Shown: in pieces, positions 17,332 to 27,339 of the stretch
Layout: each line of letters begins with the position of its first letter
Numbering within the stretch: the stretch's first letter is position 1
NCBI RefSeq assembly: GCF_018860665.1
Contig: NZ_JAHKPK010000040.1
Coordinates: 1 to 64,000, forward strand
Origin: Pacificibacter marinus
GTDB taxonomy: Bacteria; Pseudomonadota; Alphaproteobacteria; Rhodobacterales; Rhodobacteraceae
DNA length: 64,000 nucleotides
Direction: 5' to 3'
Made by a program: the position numbers and the translations under genes
Notes under the pieces: model-generated
Told to the model about the DNA's origin: nothing
What the model saw: only the letters and a program-made list of their open reading frames with translations
Databases searched by the model: none

Positions 17332-18368
17332 TGCTGATCCTTACGTTGCCATACGATTGCGCCATCCTCGCGCAGACTGCGGGTGACAAGCCCATTGTGA
17401 TACAAATGCACGCAATGCGCCATGGCCTCAACCATCGCCAATCCGTATTCGCCGCCTTTGATCTCACGTTTGAACAAAGGCACAAAACAGTCGCAGGCAG
17501 CATGTGGCGCGGACAAAAACGCCAGCAGGCGATCCAGTGCGGTGTGATGATTGGCAATCAATTGCGCAAGTCGCGCGGGCAGTCCAGTATAGGGCAGTTT
17601 ATGCCCTGTCAGAACAAGTTGGCTTTCCAGCGCATGGTTCTGGAACGCCGCGCAAGAGTGCATCCATTCACCCACAGGATCAGCAAAAGGTTCCGTCGCA
17701 CTGACGCCTAGGTTGGGCGAGATTGACCCCAAAAGCTGATCGCCACCCAAAACAAGCGCATGATCTCGTGACCAAAACGTCGCGTGTTCTGGCGCATGGC
17801 CATCGCCACAGCGCACATCCCAGATACGTCCGCCGATTGTTATTTCATCGCCGTCTTTGATCCGCGTATAGCCCAAAGGCAGCTGACCAACGACATCGGC
17901 GGTGTTGAACGGGCGTTCAGATATGCGTTTTGACAGAATATCCGACGCCATGCCGCAGGACCGCCAAAATGCAATCATTTCAGGTGTTGGCGCGTCTTGC
18001 ACATCAAGTTGCAACATACGGGCCATCAAATAAGCGGTACGCGTCATCACAAGCTCTGCGCCGTGCTCAACGGCAAACCAGCCCGCTAATCCGACATGAT
18101 CCAAATGATGATGCGTGACAATCAGTCGTTTGACCGGCTTAACGCTTAATGGTCCTGACAAAAGTTCGGTCCACAAACGGCGGGACAGCTTTGTGTCTAC
18201 GCCTGTATCCACCACCGTCCAACCATCGCCGTCGTCCAAAATGTAGACGTTCACATGGTTCAAGGCGATCGGCAAAGGCATCCGCGCCCAAAAAACGCCC
18301 TGCGCCAGCTCGATCATTTCGCCCTGTTTTGGGGCCTCATCAAATGGAATGCGTATAGGATCGGTCAT
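17328..18368 (-). CDS. Metallo-beta-lactamase-fold hydrolase
   Basis: A 346-residue protein with the full MBL metal-binding motif VTHHHLDHVG (HxHxDH form THHHLDH) at about residue 86, an intact later His (CGDGHAPEHATFW) and an Asp (LVLGGDQLLG). A C-terminal helical extension follows, as in glyoxalase II-like and thioesterase-like members. It is tightly coupled (ATGA overlaps) with the acyl-CoA dehydrogenase upstream and the DUF6173-like gene downstream, so an acyl-CoA or acyl-thioester substrate is a reasonable guess, not a demonstrated one. Confidence 0.85.
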   Translation of the reverse strand: MTDPIRIPFDEAPKQGEMIELAQGVFWARMPLPIALNHVNVYILDDGDGWTVVDTGVDTKLSRRLWTELLSGPLSVKPVKRLIVTHHHLDHVGLAGWFAVEHGAELVMTRTAYLMARMLQLDVQDAPTPEMIAFWRSCGMASDILSKRISERPFNTADVVGQLPLGYTRIKDGDEITIGGRIWDVRCGDGHAPEHATFWSRDHALVLGGDQLLGSISPNLGVSATEPFADPVGEWMHSCAAFQNHALESQLVLTGHKLPYTGLPARLAQLIANHHTALDRLLAFLSAPHAACDCFVPLFKREIKGGEYGLAMVEAMAHCVHLYHNGLVTRSLREDGAIVWQRKDQQ

Positions 18369-20074
18369 CCAGTGCTAAGCTCGTCCATAGAAAAGGCATA
18401 AAGGTCCGCCGCGCCAAGGCGGGCTTGCGCCAGTAAAGCGCCATGCTCAGGCAAAAGCCGTCGCATATAGAATGCTGCCAATTTGGTGCGCTTGCCCTCG
18501 TCCTTTTCGGCGATGGCAGCCTTTAAATGATAGTGCCCGCCCAAAACGCGCGCAAAGGCGCGTAAAAATGGAACTGCGCCAGCAAAGCGATCGTTCAGCG
18601 GCAAGGCGATCATAGCCTCAACACCTTCGCGCAATGTTTCCGCAGCACTCCAAACCTCTTTGGCCAAGGCAGGCATGTGCCCCCTTGCCGCTTCGGCAAA
18701 ACTTTCGATTTCATCCAAAATCGCAAAGGCTGCATCGCCGCCATCATTGAGTTTTCTTGACACCAAATCCATCGCCTGAATACCGTTAGTTCCCTCATAG
18801 ATCGACGTGATCCGTGCATCGCGCGCATATTGCGCGGCACCTGTTTCTTCAATGTAGCCCATGCCGCCATGAACCTGAACACCCATCTGCGCCACTTCAT
18901 GCCCTATATCCGTCCCAAAGGCTTTGGCGATGGGAATCAAAAAGGCCCCCTTGGCCGCCTGATCGGCATCATCAAGCGCCATATCAAGCGCAACGCCGCA
19001 AGCCAGCGCGATTGAGCGCGCGACAAACGTTTCAGCGCGCATTGTCGCCAACATCCGTCGCACATCCGCGTGGTCACAAATAGCACCACTTTCGCCAGCC
19101 AAAGGCACGCCTTGCACGCGATCTTGTGCATAGCTCAGCGCGCGTTGCGTTGCCGCCTCTGCCACGCCAACACCTTGGGCCGCGACGCCCAAACGCGCAT
19201 TGTTCATCATCGTGAACATGCACTTAATGCCTTCGTGTTCGCGCCCGATCAGCCACCCCTTGGCCTCGTTATAGTCCATCACGCAGGTCGGTGACCCGTG
19301 TATCCCAAGCTTGTGTTCAAGACTGACAACACTGACAGCATTCGCCTCACCCAGACTGCCATCCGCATTGGGAATGATTTTAGGCACCATGAACAAAGAA
19401 ATCCCTTTGGTACCCTCGACCCCATCCGGCAATCGCGCGAGCACCAGATGGCAAATATTTTCGGCGAAATCACTGTCGCCCCATGTGATAAAAATCTTTT
19501 GCCCTGTAATAGAATAGGTGCCGTCGGAATTGCGTGTCGCTTTGCTGCGCAGCGCACCAACGTCTGATCCCGCACCGGATTCTGTCAGGTTCATTGTGCC
19601 GCACCACGTGCCATCCATCAATTTGGGCAAATAGAGCGCTTTGATCTCATCGCTGGCGTGATGCTCTAGCGCCTCAATCTGGCCTTGCGACATCAAAGGA
19701 TTAAGCGACAGCGACAGGCAGGCCCCAGACAGCATATCGTTCACAGCCGTCGCCACAGACAAAGGCAACCCCATACCTCCGCTCTCTGGCGCAGCCAACA
19801 TGCCAATCCAACCGCCTTTGGCAAGTGTTGCGAAACCATCTGCAAAGCCAGGAGACGTTTTGACAGCGCCGCTCTCCAAAGTGGCGCCCAGTTGGTCACC
19901 GCCGCGATCAAGAGGGGCAATCACGTCGCTGGCAAGTTTAGCAGCCTCAGCCAAAATCGCCGCGGCAACGTCTAAATCAACATCAGAAAAACGCTCTATG
20001 TCAGACAGTCCCCCAAAATCAACGACCTTGTCCAGAATGAACTGAAATTCATCGGCGGGGGCGCGATATGGCAT
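18365..20074 (-). CDS. Acyl-CoA dehydrogenase
   Basis: A 569-residue long-form acyl-CoA dehydrogenase that oxidises an acyl-CoA and passes electrons to ETF. Visible elements are the FAD/substrate segment MNLTESGAGSDVGALRS, the middle domain ITGQKIFITWGDSD, and the C-terminal domain with YIEETGAAQYARDARITSIYEG (catalytic Glu in the IYEG motif). A C-terminal extension beyond the short-chain family fits the AcdA/DmdC-like branch (a DmdC role in dimethylsulfoniopropionate breakdown is possible but unproven). The ATG at 20074 has AGGAG six bases upstream. It is the first gene of the operon with the MBL hydrolase. Confidence 0.9.
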   Translation of the reverse strand: MPYRAPADEFQFILDKVVDFGGLSDIERFSDVDLDVAAAILAEAAKLASDVIAPLDRGGDQLGATLESGAVKTSPGFADGFATLAKGGWIGMLAAPESGGMGLPLSVATAVNDMLSGACLSLSLNPLMSQGQIEALEHHASDEIKALYLPKLMDGTWCGTMNLTESGAGSDVGALRSKATRNSDGTYSITGQKIFITWGDSDFAENICHLVLARLPDGVEGTKGISLFMVPKIIPNADGSLGEANAVSVVSLEHKLGIHGSPTCVMDYNEAKGWLIGREHEGIKCMFTMMNNARLGVAAQGVGVAEAATQRALSYAQDRVQGVPLAGESGAICDHADVRRMLATMRAETFVARSIALACGVALDMALDDADQAAKGAFLIPIAKAFGTDIGHEVAQMGVQVHGGMGYIEETGAAQYARDARITSIYEGTNGIQAMDLVSRKLNDGGDAAFAILDEIESFAEAARGHMPALAKEVWSAAETLREGVEAMIALPLNDRFAGAVPFLRAFARVLGGHYHLKAAIAEKDEGKRTKLAAFYMRRLLPEHGALLAQARLGAADLYAFSMDELSTG

Positions 20075-20205
20075 GTGGTTCTCCTGGGCGGGCCGTCCTT
20101 GGTCCGACGACAAACAGTCAGGACTAAGGGCTATGTGAAATATATATGGGTTTAAGTCTACTCAACCTCGCGACTGCGACCAATCTGAACGCTGCGTCAT
20201 GAGTT

Positions 20206-20778
20206 TTAGGCGCGCCCAGATTCAGCAGATAAAAGTGCGGCATTGACCCCCAAGGTTTCTAAAGCAGCCGCCCATTTTCGATCACCACTCAGATCAAAAA
20301 CGATTCGACTGTCCGCATCACAGGTCAGCCAAGAGTTCTGCGCAATCTCCGCATCAAGTTGCCCCGGCGACCAACCCGCATAGCCCAAGCACAACAGACG
20401 CCGCATTGGGCCATTGCCCTGTGCAATATCGCGCAGAATATCTTTCGAGGCGGTCATGGAAAACGTATCATCAACGGGCAAGGATGCGTCACCATCGGTG
20501 TAATCCGTGCTGTGCAACACAAAGCCACGCGCCATTTCCACGGGACCACCATAGCAAACATCCAAAGCATCCATGGTGTCGCTAGGCGTGATCTCCAGTT
20601 GTTCAAAAACATCTTTGGCGGAAATTTGCGCCGACACTTTGTTGATGATCAACCCCATCGAACCTTCATCAGAATGTGCGCACAAATAAACCAAGCCCCC
20701 CTCAAAACGAGTGTCTTGTAGTCCAGGCATGGCAATCAAAAGCTTGCCTGTGAGATCGTGAGATGTTGTTTGAGCCAT
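20206..20778 (-). CDS. yqgE: YqgE/AlgH family protein
   Basis: A 190-residue single-domain protein of the UPF0301 (YqgE/AlgH) family: LTGKLLIAMPGLQDTRF at the N-terminus, HSDEGSMGLIINK, CYGGPVEMARGFVLHS, and CLGYAGWSPGQLDAEI. It is cytosolic. AlgH was linked to alginate regulation in Pseudomonas but no biochemical role is settled. It is divergent from the DsbD-N-like gene across 131 bases. Confidence 0.92.
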   Translation of the reverse strand: MAQTTSHDLTGKLLIAMPGLQDTRFEGGLVYLCAHSDEGSMGLIINKVSAQISAKDVFEQLEITPSDTMDALDVCYGGPVEMARGFVLHSTDYTDGDASLPVDDTFSMTASKDILRDIAQGNGPMRRLLCLGYAGWSPGQLDAEIAQNSWLTCDADSRIVFDLSGDRKWAAALETLGVNAALLSAESGRA

Positions 20779-20909
20779 AAGATCAACTCACCCGATCCAG
20801 ACCTCAAGTGCAAGAGCATGAAGATGGAAAAGAGACGATTTGACCACCCCACGCGCATCTCTCTCAAATGTGAGTTTCCCGTCAGCACCTTCGAGGCTAT
20901 ATCATCCTC

Positions 20910-21725
20910 ATGAAATTCAAATCCGCCCCCAGCCTTTTCGCACTCTCATTTGTCGCCGGTCTAAGTCTGTCAGGTCTTTCGGCCGTGGCCGATGATCCTA
21001 TTGGAACAATGGCAGAAGTGACTCTTTTGCCGGGGTGGGGTATGAGCAACGGTCACTACATGGCCGCCATGCATGTCAAGCTGGCCCCCGGCTGGCATAC
21101 CTATTGGCGAGCGCCCGGTGCAGCGGGCATCCCTCCGCAATTTGACTGGTCTGGATCACAAAATATCGACGGCGCACGTTTTCACTGGCCCGTGCCAGAC
21201 ATCTACGAACAAAACGAGATGCGTTTTCTAGGGTATGAGAACGAATTGATCTTGCCCATCGAATTTACGACCTCAGCCACGGGCACCCTCATCGTAAATG
21301 GTGAGGTTATGATGGGTGTTTGCGAAGACGTCTGTATGCCCTACACCGCCCGTTTCCAAGGCACGTTTGATATGGATGCAGCGGCAACCAATATATCCAA
21401 GATTGAAATGGCCTTGAACAATCAGCCCAAATATTTATCGGGAGTGCGCTGTGCGGCTTCTACAATTGACGACGGGATGAAAATCACCACCACCCTTCAA
21501 GCGCCCCATTTAGGCGATTTGGAAATGGCAGTGGTTGAGCATCCGGACCCAAGTGTTTGGGTGTCTGAATCAATGCACACGCGTAAGGGTCGCACCGTTA
21601 CGATTGAAAGCGAAATGGTGCCGCCCGAGGCCGCACCATTCTTCGTGGATCGCTCGCAATTGCGCATCACTCTCATCGGTGCAGGCGGCAAAGCCTATGA
21701 GGCACAGGGCTGCACCGGCTCTTAA
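20910..21725 (+). CDS. Exported DsbD N-terminal-domain-like protein
   Basis: A 271-residue protein with a signal peptide (LFALSFVAGLSLSG, cleavage near SAVAD) and one domain like the periplasmic alpha domain of the thiol:disulfide reductase DsbD. It has LAPGWHTYWRAPGAAGIPP and the redox pair in CEDVCMPY. The membrane and thioredoxin domains of DsbD are absent, so it must receive electrons from a separate membrane partner, as in ScsB/CcdA-like arrangements. Two more cysteines (VRCAAST and QGCTGS) could form a structural disulfide. Its stop shares the TTAA sequence with the stop of the convergent RND pump gene. Confidence 0.85.
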   Translation: MKFKSAPSLFALSFVAGLSLSGLSAVADDPIGTMAEVTLLPGWGMSNGHYMAAMHVKLAPGWHTYWRAPGAAGIPPQFDWSGSQNIDGARFHWPVPDIYEQNEMRFLGYENELILPIEFTTSATGTLIVNGEVMMGVCEDVCMPYTARFQGTFDMDAAATNISKIEMALNNQPKYLSGVRCAASTIDDGMKITTTLQAPHLGDLEMAVVEHPDPSVWVSESMHTRKGRTVTIESEMVPPEAAPFFVDRSQLRITLIGAGGKAYEAQGCTGS

Positions 21726-24700
21726 CTCATTGTCACAGCGCGGTTACGCATCAAAGTAACACATGCGGACACCACATAGATCACTATCAAGCCCGCAGTG
21801 AGCCCTGCCAGAAATACAGCTATGGCTGACAGCATACTGTCACTGCCGCCCATAATCTGTGGCAAAGCCCCTGTCACTGCGACGTGCCCAAGGGTGGCCG
21901 CGAACCACGCGATGGCGCCAACGATCGCAATACCAAGTACAACAGAGGCACGCCCGAACCCTTTCGGGTTTTGCACTCCGCGACGCAGACTTGCGATGTA
22001 ACGCGCGACATCGACCTGCATTGATAAGATCGCGGGCACCATCAGCAACACAATCACCATGCCGAACCCAAGTCCGTAGACCAAGGTGATCACCGTTGGC
22101 TTCAAGAACTGCGCGTCTGCCGAGCGTTCAAACAACAAAGGCGCGAGGCCCAAAACGGTGGTGAGCGTCGTCAACATCACAGGACGCAAACGGTCCGTGG
22201 TGGCATCAACGATGGCAGGGGAAATACCGCGTTCTTCGGCGTATTCATCAATGGTCGTGACCAAAACGATAGAATCGTTGATGATGATCCCCGTCATCCC
22301 GATCAAACCGACGACTGAAAACATCGACAGCGGCACATCCCAATAAGCATGGCCATAAATCGCGCCAATTAGCCCGAAAGGGATTACAGCCATCACCACA
22401 ACGGGCCGCGTCCAACTGGAAAAAATCCAAGCGAGCGTTAAATAAATGCCCAAAAGTGCCGCGGAAAACCCGAACATAGCATCGGACAAAAAGCGGTTTT
22501 CTTGTTCCGACAGGCCAGAGACGCGCTCAGTCACGCCGAAGTCTTCAGAAATTTGCGGCAGAATGTCGTCGGTCAGCGCTGTTTGGATTTCAACGGCGCG
22601 GGCGGGATCATCTTCGCTTAGATCGCCAGTGACCGACACCAGTCGCAAGCCATTTTCACGACGCACAGTTGAGAACCCCGATTGGCGCGTCACAGAGACG
22701 ATATCCGACAGCGGCACATATTGACCCGAGGCTGTGCGCATCTGGGTCTTGTCCAAAAAGTCCGCTTTCAACTCAGTGTCTGGCAATTGCACCGTCACCG
22801 TTGCAGTGCGTGCGCCATCAGGAAATGTGGCCGCTTCTATCCCACCCAAACGATTGGACAGAACCCTGCCCAAAGGTTCAATGCTAAACCCAAGCGCTTC
22901 ACCCTGCGCTGTGAGTTCCAAGATCAGTTCTTCTTTGTCATACGATAAAGAATCTTCCAGCGCAGAGACTTCTGGGTACTGTGCCAGTTTGGTTTTCAAC
23001 GCCTCTGCTGCGGCTTTCAATGTGGCCGAATCTGCACCGTACAGTTGAATATCGATCGCATCGCCACCAGGGCCAAAACGCCCGCCTCGGAAAGACACCG
23101 TTTCCGCCAAGGGATGATTGACCACAGCCTCTTGCAGGTCTGTCACAAAGGCGCGTGACGAATACGGGCGCAGATCGGCGTCAATAAGTTCGATCGAAAT
23201 GCCACCCAGCTGATAGCTTTCTTTCGTGTCAGTCCCCGCAAGGCCACGGCCAGCGCCTGCTCCTATTTGTGCCACAACATAAGCCACCGGATTGGTGCCG
23301 TGTTTGTCGGCATAATCTTCGCCCGTTTGTTCGACTGCGCGCTGCAATTCTTTCATCATAGCAATCGAGTCCTCGCGTTTGGCACCGGGCGCCATAGCAA
23401 AGTTCCCCGAAATCACAGCTTGCTCAGGTGAGTTGAAAAACCGCCACGGCACCTCGCCGGAAACCAGTAGCGACACCTGCCATGTCAGCAAAAACAACGC
23501 CGCAGCCACCACCGGATAGCGCAGCTTGATCACCCATACCATCAGAGGACGAAATAGCACATCGCGCACAAACCGAAAGCCTTTGTTAACCTTACGTGAT
23601 GGCCAGTCATACCAATGATCTTTGGCGGTAGAGGCAATTGAATGGCTCAAGTGGTTTGGCAAAATTAAAAAACATTCGACCAAGGACGCAATCAAAACGA
23701 CAATGACCGTAAATGGGATATCAGCGATCAAATTTCCAAAGCGACCCGAAATGGCCATCAACCCAAAGAAGGCAATGACGGTGGTGATCGTCGATGAAAA
23801 CACTGGCGCAAACATGCGACGGGCCGCATTTTCAGCAGCCTCGACAGGCCCCTCGCCAAGCTTTCGCACCCGAAAATCGGCATGCTCGCCCACCACGATG
23901 GCGTCATCCACAACGATGCCCAAGGTGATGATCAAAGCAAAAAGCGAAATCATATTGAACGTCAGCCCCGCCACATACATTAGCGCAATCGCAGACAACA
24001 TCGCCACAGGAATACCCGCCGCGACCATCAAAGCGGTGCGGGCGTTGAGAAACAAAAACAACAAAAGAGCAACAAGCCCAAGCCCCATCAAACCGTTGGT
24101 GATCAACAAATCCAAACGCGCTTTAATTGCTTCGGCGCGGGTGCGAAACAGATCAAGCGTTACCCCCTGCGGCAGTGTCAGTTCCATCGTGTCAGTCACA
24201 TCTTGAACGATACCTTGAATTTCAATCGCATCGCCCAAATCGGACCTGTTGACCTGCACGGACACGGCCGCATTGTCACCGACGTAAAAGGCGCGATCCC
24301 TGTCGATGCCCTCAACGCGAATCTCAGCGACATCGCCGATGGTCAGTTTTGAGCCGTCCTCATTGGTGCGCAATACAATGCCCGCGATCTGGGGCGCAGA
24401 TCGTTTTGCGACACCCGCGCGCACACGGGCAGCGCCGCCACCGACATCGCCAGCAGGATTCGCGTCGGCTTCTGCACCGATGGCAGCCGCTATATCGGCC
24501 ATCGACACATCGTATTGAATAAGGTTGATGGTCGAGACTTCGACAATTGTTTCAGGTGCCGCAACACCGGTGATCGAGGTGCGTGTGACACCTTCACTGA
24601 ACAGGCGGATGACCAATTCGTCCGCAAAACGCGCCAATTGGTCGGTGCCAACAGGCCCCGTGAGAATGATTTCGGTGACACGATCAGACCAGCCGCCCCA

Positions 24701-25135
24701 ACGCACGGTTGGATCATCTGCCCCTTCTGGCAAATTGGAAACCGTATCGATTGCTGCTTTGATGTCATCCGCGCCGCGTTGAATGTCCCAGCCTGGTTCG
24801 AATTCCAAACGAATAGAACCGCGCCCCTCGGAAGACGTGGCTGAGCTTTCCGTAACACCTTCGACGGCCAACAATGTCGGCTCCAAAACCTGCACCACAG
24901 CGGCATCAACATCTTCTGCGCCAGCCCCGCTCCAGCTGACGGACACCGAAACAGTATCAACGACCACATCGGGGAAAAACTGCGCGCGCATGTTTGGCAA
25001 AGCCACAAGGCCAGCGCCCAACATCAGTACCAGCAGTAGGTTCGCAATCGTCGCATGTCGTGTGAAATACGACAGAATGCCCGATGCCTTAGACGTCAGC
25101 GGATCTGATTGAGACCTCTTTTGATTCTGTGACAT
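21722..25135 (-). CDS. RND-family efflux pump, inner-membrane subunit
   Basis: 1137 residues with the RND layout: a helix near residue 30, a large periplasmic loop, six helices at about 345-480 (with the GIVVDDAIVVGEH proton-relay segment), a second loop, and a final helical block containing GMTGIIINDSIVLV. Size and motifs fit the HAE1/AcrB-like or copper/multidrug pumps that use proton motive force; the cargo is unknown. Its adaptor gene lies two bases upstream on the same strand. No outer-membrane factor gene is adjacent. Confidence 0.93.
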   Translation of the reverse strand: MSQNQKRSQSDPLTSKASGILSYFTRHATIANLLLVLMLGAGLVALPNMRAQFFPDVVVDTVSVSVSWSGAGAEDVDAAVVQVLEPTLLAVEGVTESSATSSEGRGSIRLEFEPGWDIQRGADDIKAAIDTVSNLPEGADDPTVRWGGWSDRVTEIILTGPVGTDQLARFADELVIRLFSEGVTRTSITGVAAPETIVEVSTINLIQYDVSMADIAAAIGAEADANPAGDVGGGAARVRAGVAKRSAPQIAGIVLRTNEDGSKLTIGDVAEIRVEGIDRDRAFYVGDNAAVSVQVNRSDLGDAIEIQGIVQDVTDTMELTLPQGVTLDLFRTRAEAIKARLDLLITNGLMGLGLVALLLFLFLNARTALMVAAGIPVAMLSAIALMYVAGLTFNMISLFALIITLGIVVDDAIVVGEHADFRVRKLGEGPVEAAENAARRMFAPVFSSTITTVIAFFGLMAISGRFGNLIADIPFTVIVVLIASLVECFLILPNHLSHSIASTAKDHWYDWPSRKVNKGFRFVRDVLFRPLMVWVIKLRYPVVAAALFLLTWQVSLLVSGEVPWRFFNSPEQAVISGNFAMAPGAKREDSIAMMKELQRAVEQTGEDYADKHGTNPVAYVVAQIGAGAGRGLAGTDTKESYQLGGISIELIDADLRPYSSRAFVTDLQEAVVNHPLAETVSFRGGRFGPGGDAIDIQLYGADSATLKAAAEALKTKLAQYPEVSALEDSLSYDKEELILELTAQGEALGFSIEPLGRVLSNRLGGIEAATFPDGARTATVTVQLPDTELKADFLDKTQMRTASGQYVPLSDIVSVTRQSGFSTVRRENGLRLVSVTGDLSEDDPARAVEIQTALTDDILPQISEDFGVTERVSGLSEQENRFLSDAMFGFSAALLGIYLTLAWIFSSWTRPVVVMAVIPFGLIGAIYGHAYWDVPLSMFSVVGLIGMTGIIINDSIVLVTTIDEYAEERGISPAIVDATTDRLRPVMLTTLTTVLGLAPLLFERSADAQFLKPTVITLVYGLGFGMVIVLLMVPAILSMQVDVARYIASLRRGVQNPKGFGRASVVLGIAIVGAIAWFAATLGHVAVTGALPQIMGGSDSMLSAIAVFLAGLTAGLIVIYVVSACVTLMRNRAVTMS

Positions 25136-25137
25136 GA

Positions 25138-26637
25138 TCAGCCCCCCATTCGGCTTTCAAGCCGCGTGACCAACGCCAATGGCACCTCATCCGCTTTCAA
25201 CTGTTCGGCCATGCGGTCGCGCACCTCTGCCGGCATACCTGTGTTGCTTTCCACAAAGGCCAACAGTTTTGCGCGCCGATCATCCGTCAACGCAACGGTA
25301 TCACTGTCGTCTGTTGGAGTATCGGTGGACGTTACATCATCGGGGCTCGCGTCGCCTCGCTCTGGCATCTCCGCTCCGATCACCTTGACCCGAATGCCTG
25401 CCCCAAGCAAAGGCGAGCGTTCAGACACAATTTGACGCCCTGCAATGGCACGCGCAGCGACAATCACGTTGTCCCCTTGGCGACGCAAAATCGGCGCGGA
25501 TAGAACTTCAAGACGGCTATCAGGCGTGAGCGCAAGAACAGTATTCGCGGCATCAACCGCTGCCGAGGGGATCAGCGCGACATCCCGCAACACTGGCTCT
25601 TCAATACGCACAGTTACAAAATCGCCGGGACGCAAGCCCAAGGACGTTTCCAAACTTGCGAACAATTGGCGGCCCGTCTGACCCGAGCCCACAACTGCAC
25701 TTTCACGCGAAATGCGGCCTTTGGCCGTCAATTCCAGATCTGCCATGCTCAAAGAGGCCTCAATTGGCAAATTTGACAGTGAGCCGCTTTGCGATGTGAG
25801 ATTAGCGTATTGCTGCGTCGAGACCCGAAAGGCGATTTCCAGATCGCTTGGATCAATCAACGTACCGATTTGTTCATTGTCATTGAGGATCGCGCCAAGA
25901 GCGACCGAAACATCCGACAGCGTACCATCAAAAGCGGCGATCACTTGCGTATTTTCTAAGGCGCGTTCGGCTTCAGCCACGTTAATTTGAGCACGCAACA
26001 CGCCGTTTTTACTTTGATCGACACGCGCCACAGCCGCTGCCAAAGACTGACGTTTAGACAAAACCGACTGGCGTGCGGCAGCCTCAGACAAGGCAGCCGT
26101 TTCGACTGAGGACTCAGTGCCGACGCCACGATCCGCCAGATTGCGTTGTCGCGCGAGCGCTGTCACGCGCAGGTCCAACTGTCCTTGGGCCGCTGCCAAA
26201 TCATCTTCGGCGATATCAAGTCCACGTTCGGCATCGTTCAACTCAGCTTCGGCTTCTTGAAAATCGGCTTGGGCCACACGCAAATTCGATTCCGCATCTG
26301 TGGGATCGACACGCAGCAACACATCGCCAGCTTTGACTGCCCCGCCCTCTTGGAAGGTCTCAGCCAGTTCGATAACTTCACCGCCCTGAGGCGCGCGTAA
26401 TTCTAACGTTCTGCGCGCAAGCACTTCGCCGAATGTCGACAAAACCGGCGCGATTTGAGTTGGCTTGACCCGCACCGCATTCACAGAAAACTGCCGTTCT
26501 CTAGCAGGCGGACGAAAGCCCTCTTGCGCTGCTTTTTCTCGGATCGATGCATACATATTATACCCCGCCCCAAATACCAGCGCCGCGCATACAGAAATAA
26601 GGAACAATCCAAACAAAGAGCGGCGAAGGAATTTCAT
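25138..26637 (-). CDS. RND periplasmic adaptor (membrane fusion protein)
   Basis: A 499-residue HlyD/AcrA-type adaptor with one N-terminal membrane anchor (residues about 8-28). It has a lipoyl half-motif (ELRAPQGGEVIEL ... GDVLLRVDP), a long coiled-coil hairpin (about 110-220), the second half-motif (VIAAFDGTLSDVSVALGA) and beta-barrel domains. The C-terminal 70 residues are acidic and Thr/Asp-rich, an extension beyond the family norm. It links the pump encoded two bases downstream to an outer-membrane channel encoded elsewhere. Confidence 0.92.
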   Translation of the reverse strand: MKFLRRSLFGLFLISVCAALVFGAGYNMYASIREKAAQEGFRPPARERQFSVNAVRVKPTQIAPVLSTFGEVLARRTLELRAPQGGEVIELAETFQEGGAVKAGDVLLRVDPTDAESNLRVAQADFQEAEAELNDAERGLDIAEDDLAAAQGQLDLRVTALARQRNLADRGVGTESSVETAALSEAAARQSVLSKRQSLAAAVARVDQSKNGVLRAQINVAEAERALENTQVIAAFDGTLSDVSVALGAILNDNEQIGTLIDPSDLEIAFRVSTQQYANLTSQSGSLSNLPIEASLSMADLELTAKGRISRESAVVGSGQTGRQLFASLETSLGLRPGDFVTVRIEEPVLRDVALIPSAAVDAANTVLALTPDSRLEVLSAPILRRQGDNVIVAARAIAGRQIVSERSPLLGAGIRVKVIGAEMPERGDASPDDVTSTDTPTDDSDTVALTDDRRAKLLAFVESNTGMPAEVRDRMAEQLKADEVPLALVTRLESRMGG

Positions 26638-26771
26638 GAGGCAGCCTTACATATTGTCGTCTTATATAGAATTAGCACGCGCAGGCGTACATTCCACAGT
26701 CATCATTCGAGGCAGAGCGTCAAACAGTCTGTGGTTGATTTCCAATAAAACCAAAATCATTTTGCCGTGAT

Positions 26772-27314
26772 CTATTTACGACGCATATGCTCATCAAGCC
26801 GCGGAAGAATTTGCACGAAGTTACAGGGCTTGTGGCGGTAATCAAGCTGAAGCTTTAAAATCTCGTTCCACGCATCCTTGCAAGCCCCTGTTGATCCGGG
26901 CAAAGCAAACAAATACGTCCCCTTGGCAACACCTCCCGTCGCACGACTTTGCACAGCAGAGGTACCAATTTTCTGCATCGACACGACCGTGAACACAGTC
27001 CCGAAAGCGTCGATTTCTTTCTCATACACATCACGGTGCGCCTCAACAGTCACATCACGACCTGTCAGCCCCGTGCCGCCCGTTGAGATCACAACATCAA
27101 CATCAGCACGCTCGATCCATGTCGTCAGTTGGTCGCGAATGAGAGGGCGATCATCTGTGATGATGGCACGATCCGCTATGGCATGTCCCGCCGCTTCGAT
27201 CATCTTAACCAAAGTCGCACCTGATTTGTCGTCATCAAACCCGCGCGTGTCAGAGACGGTCAAAACAGCGATGCGCACTGGGATGAATTCCAACGAAGTA
27301 TCAAGTGTGGACAT
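26772..27314 (-). CDS. moaB: Molybdenum cofactor biosynthesis protein B
   Basis: A 180-residue MoaB/MogA-fold protein: RIAVLTVSDTRGFDDDKSG at the N-terminus, the MPT-binding STGGTGLTGRD loop, and LFALPGSTGACKDAW near the C-terminus. It adenylylates molybdopterin in molybdenum cofactor synthesis. The ATG at 27314 gives the standard N-terminus; the frame is open further upstream without similarity. It lies 25 bases after the uracil-DNA glycosylase-like gene on the same strand, and moaE, moaD and modABC lie elsewhere in the window. Confidence 0.92.
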   Translation of the reverse strand: MSTLDTSLEFIPVRIAVLTVSDTRGFDDDKSGATLVKMIEAAGHAIADRAIITDDRPLIRDQLTTWIERADVDVVISTGGTGLTGRDVTVEAHRDVYEKEIDAFGTVFTVVSMQKIGTSAVQSRATGGVAKGTYLFALPGSTGACKDAWNEILKLQLDYRHKPCNFVQILPRLDEHMRRK

Positions 27315-27339
27315 GCGTGTTCTCGCTTGTGATAAAATT

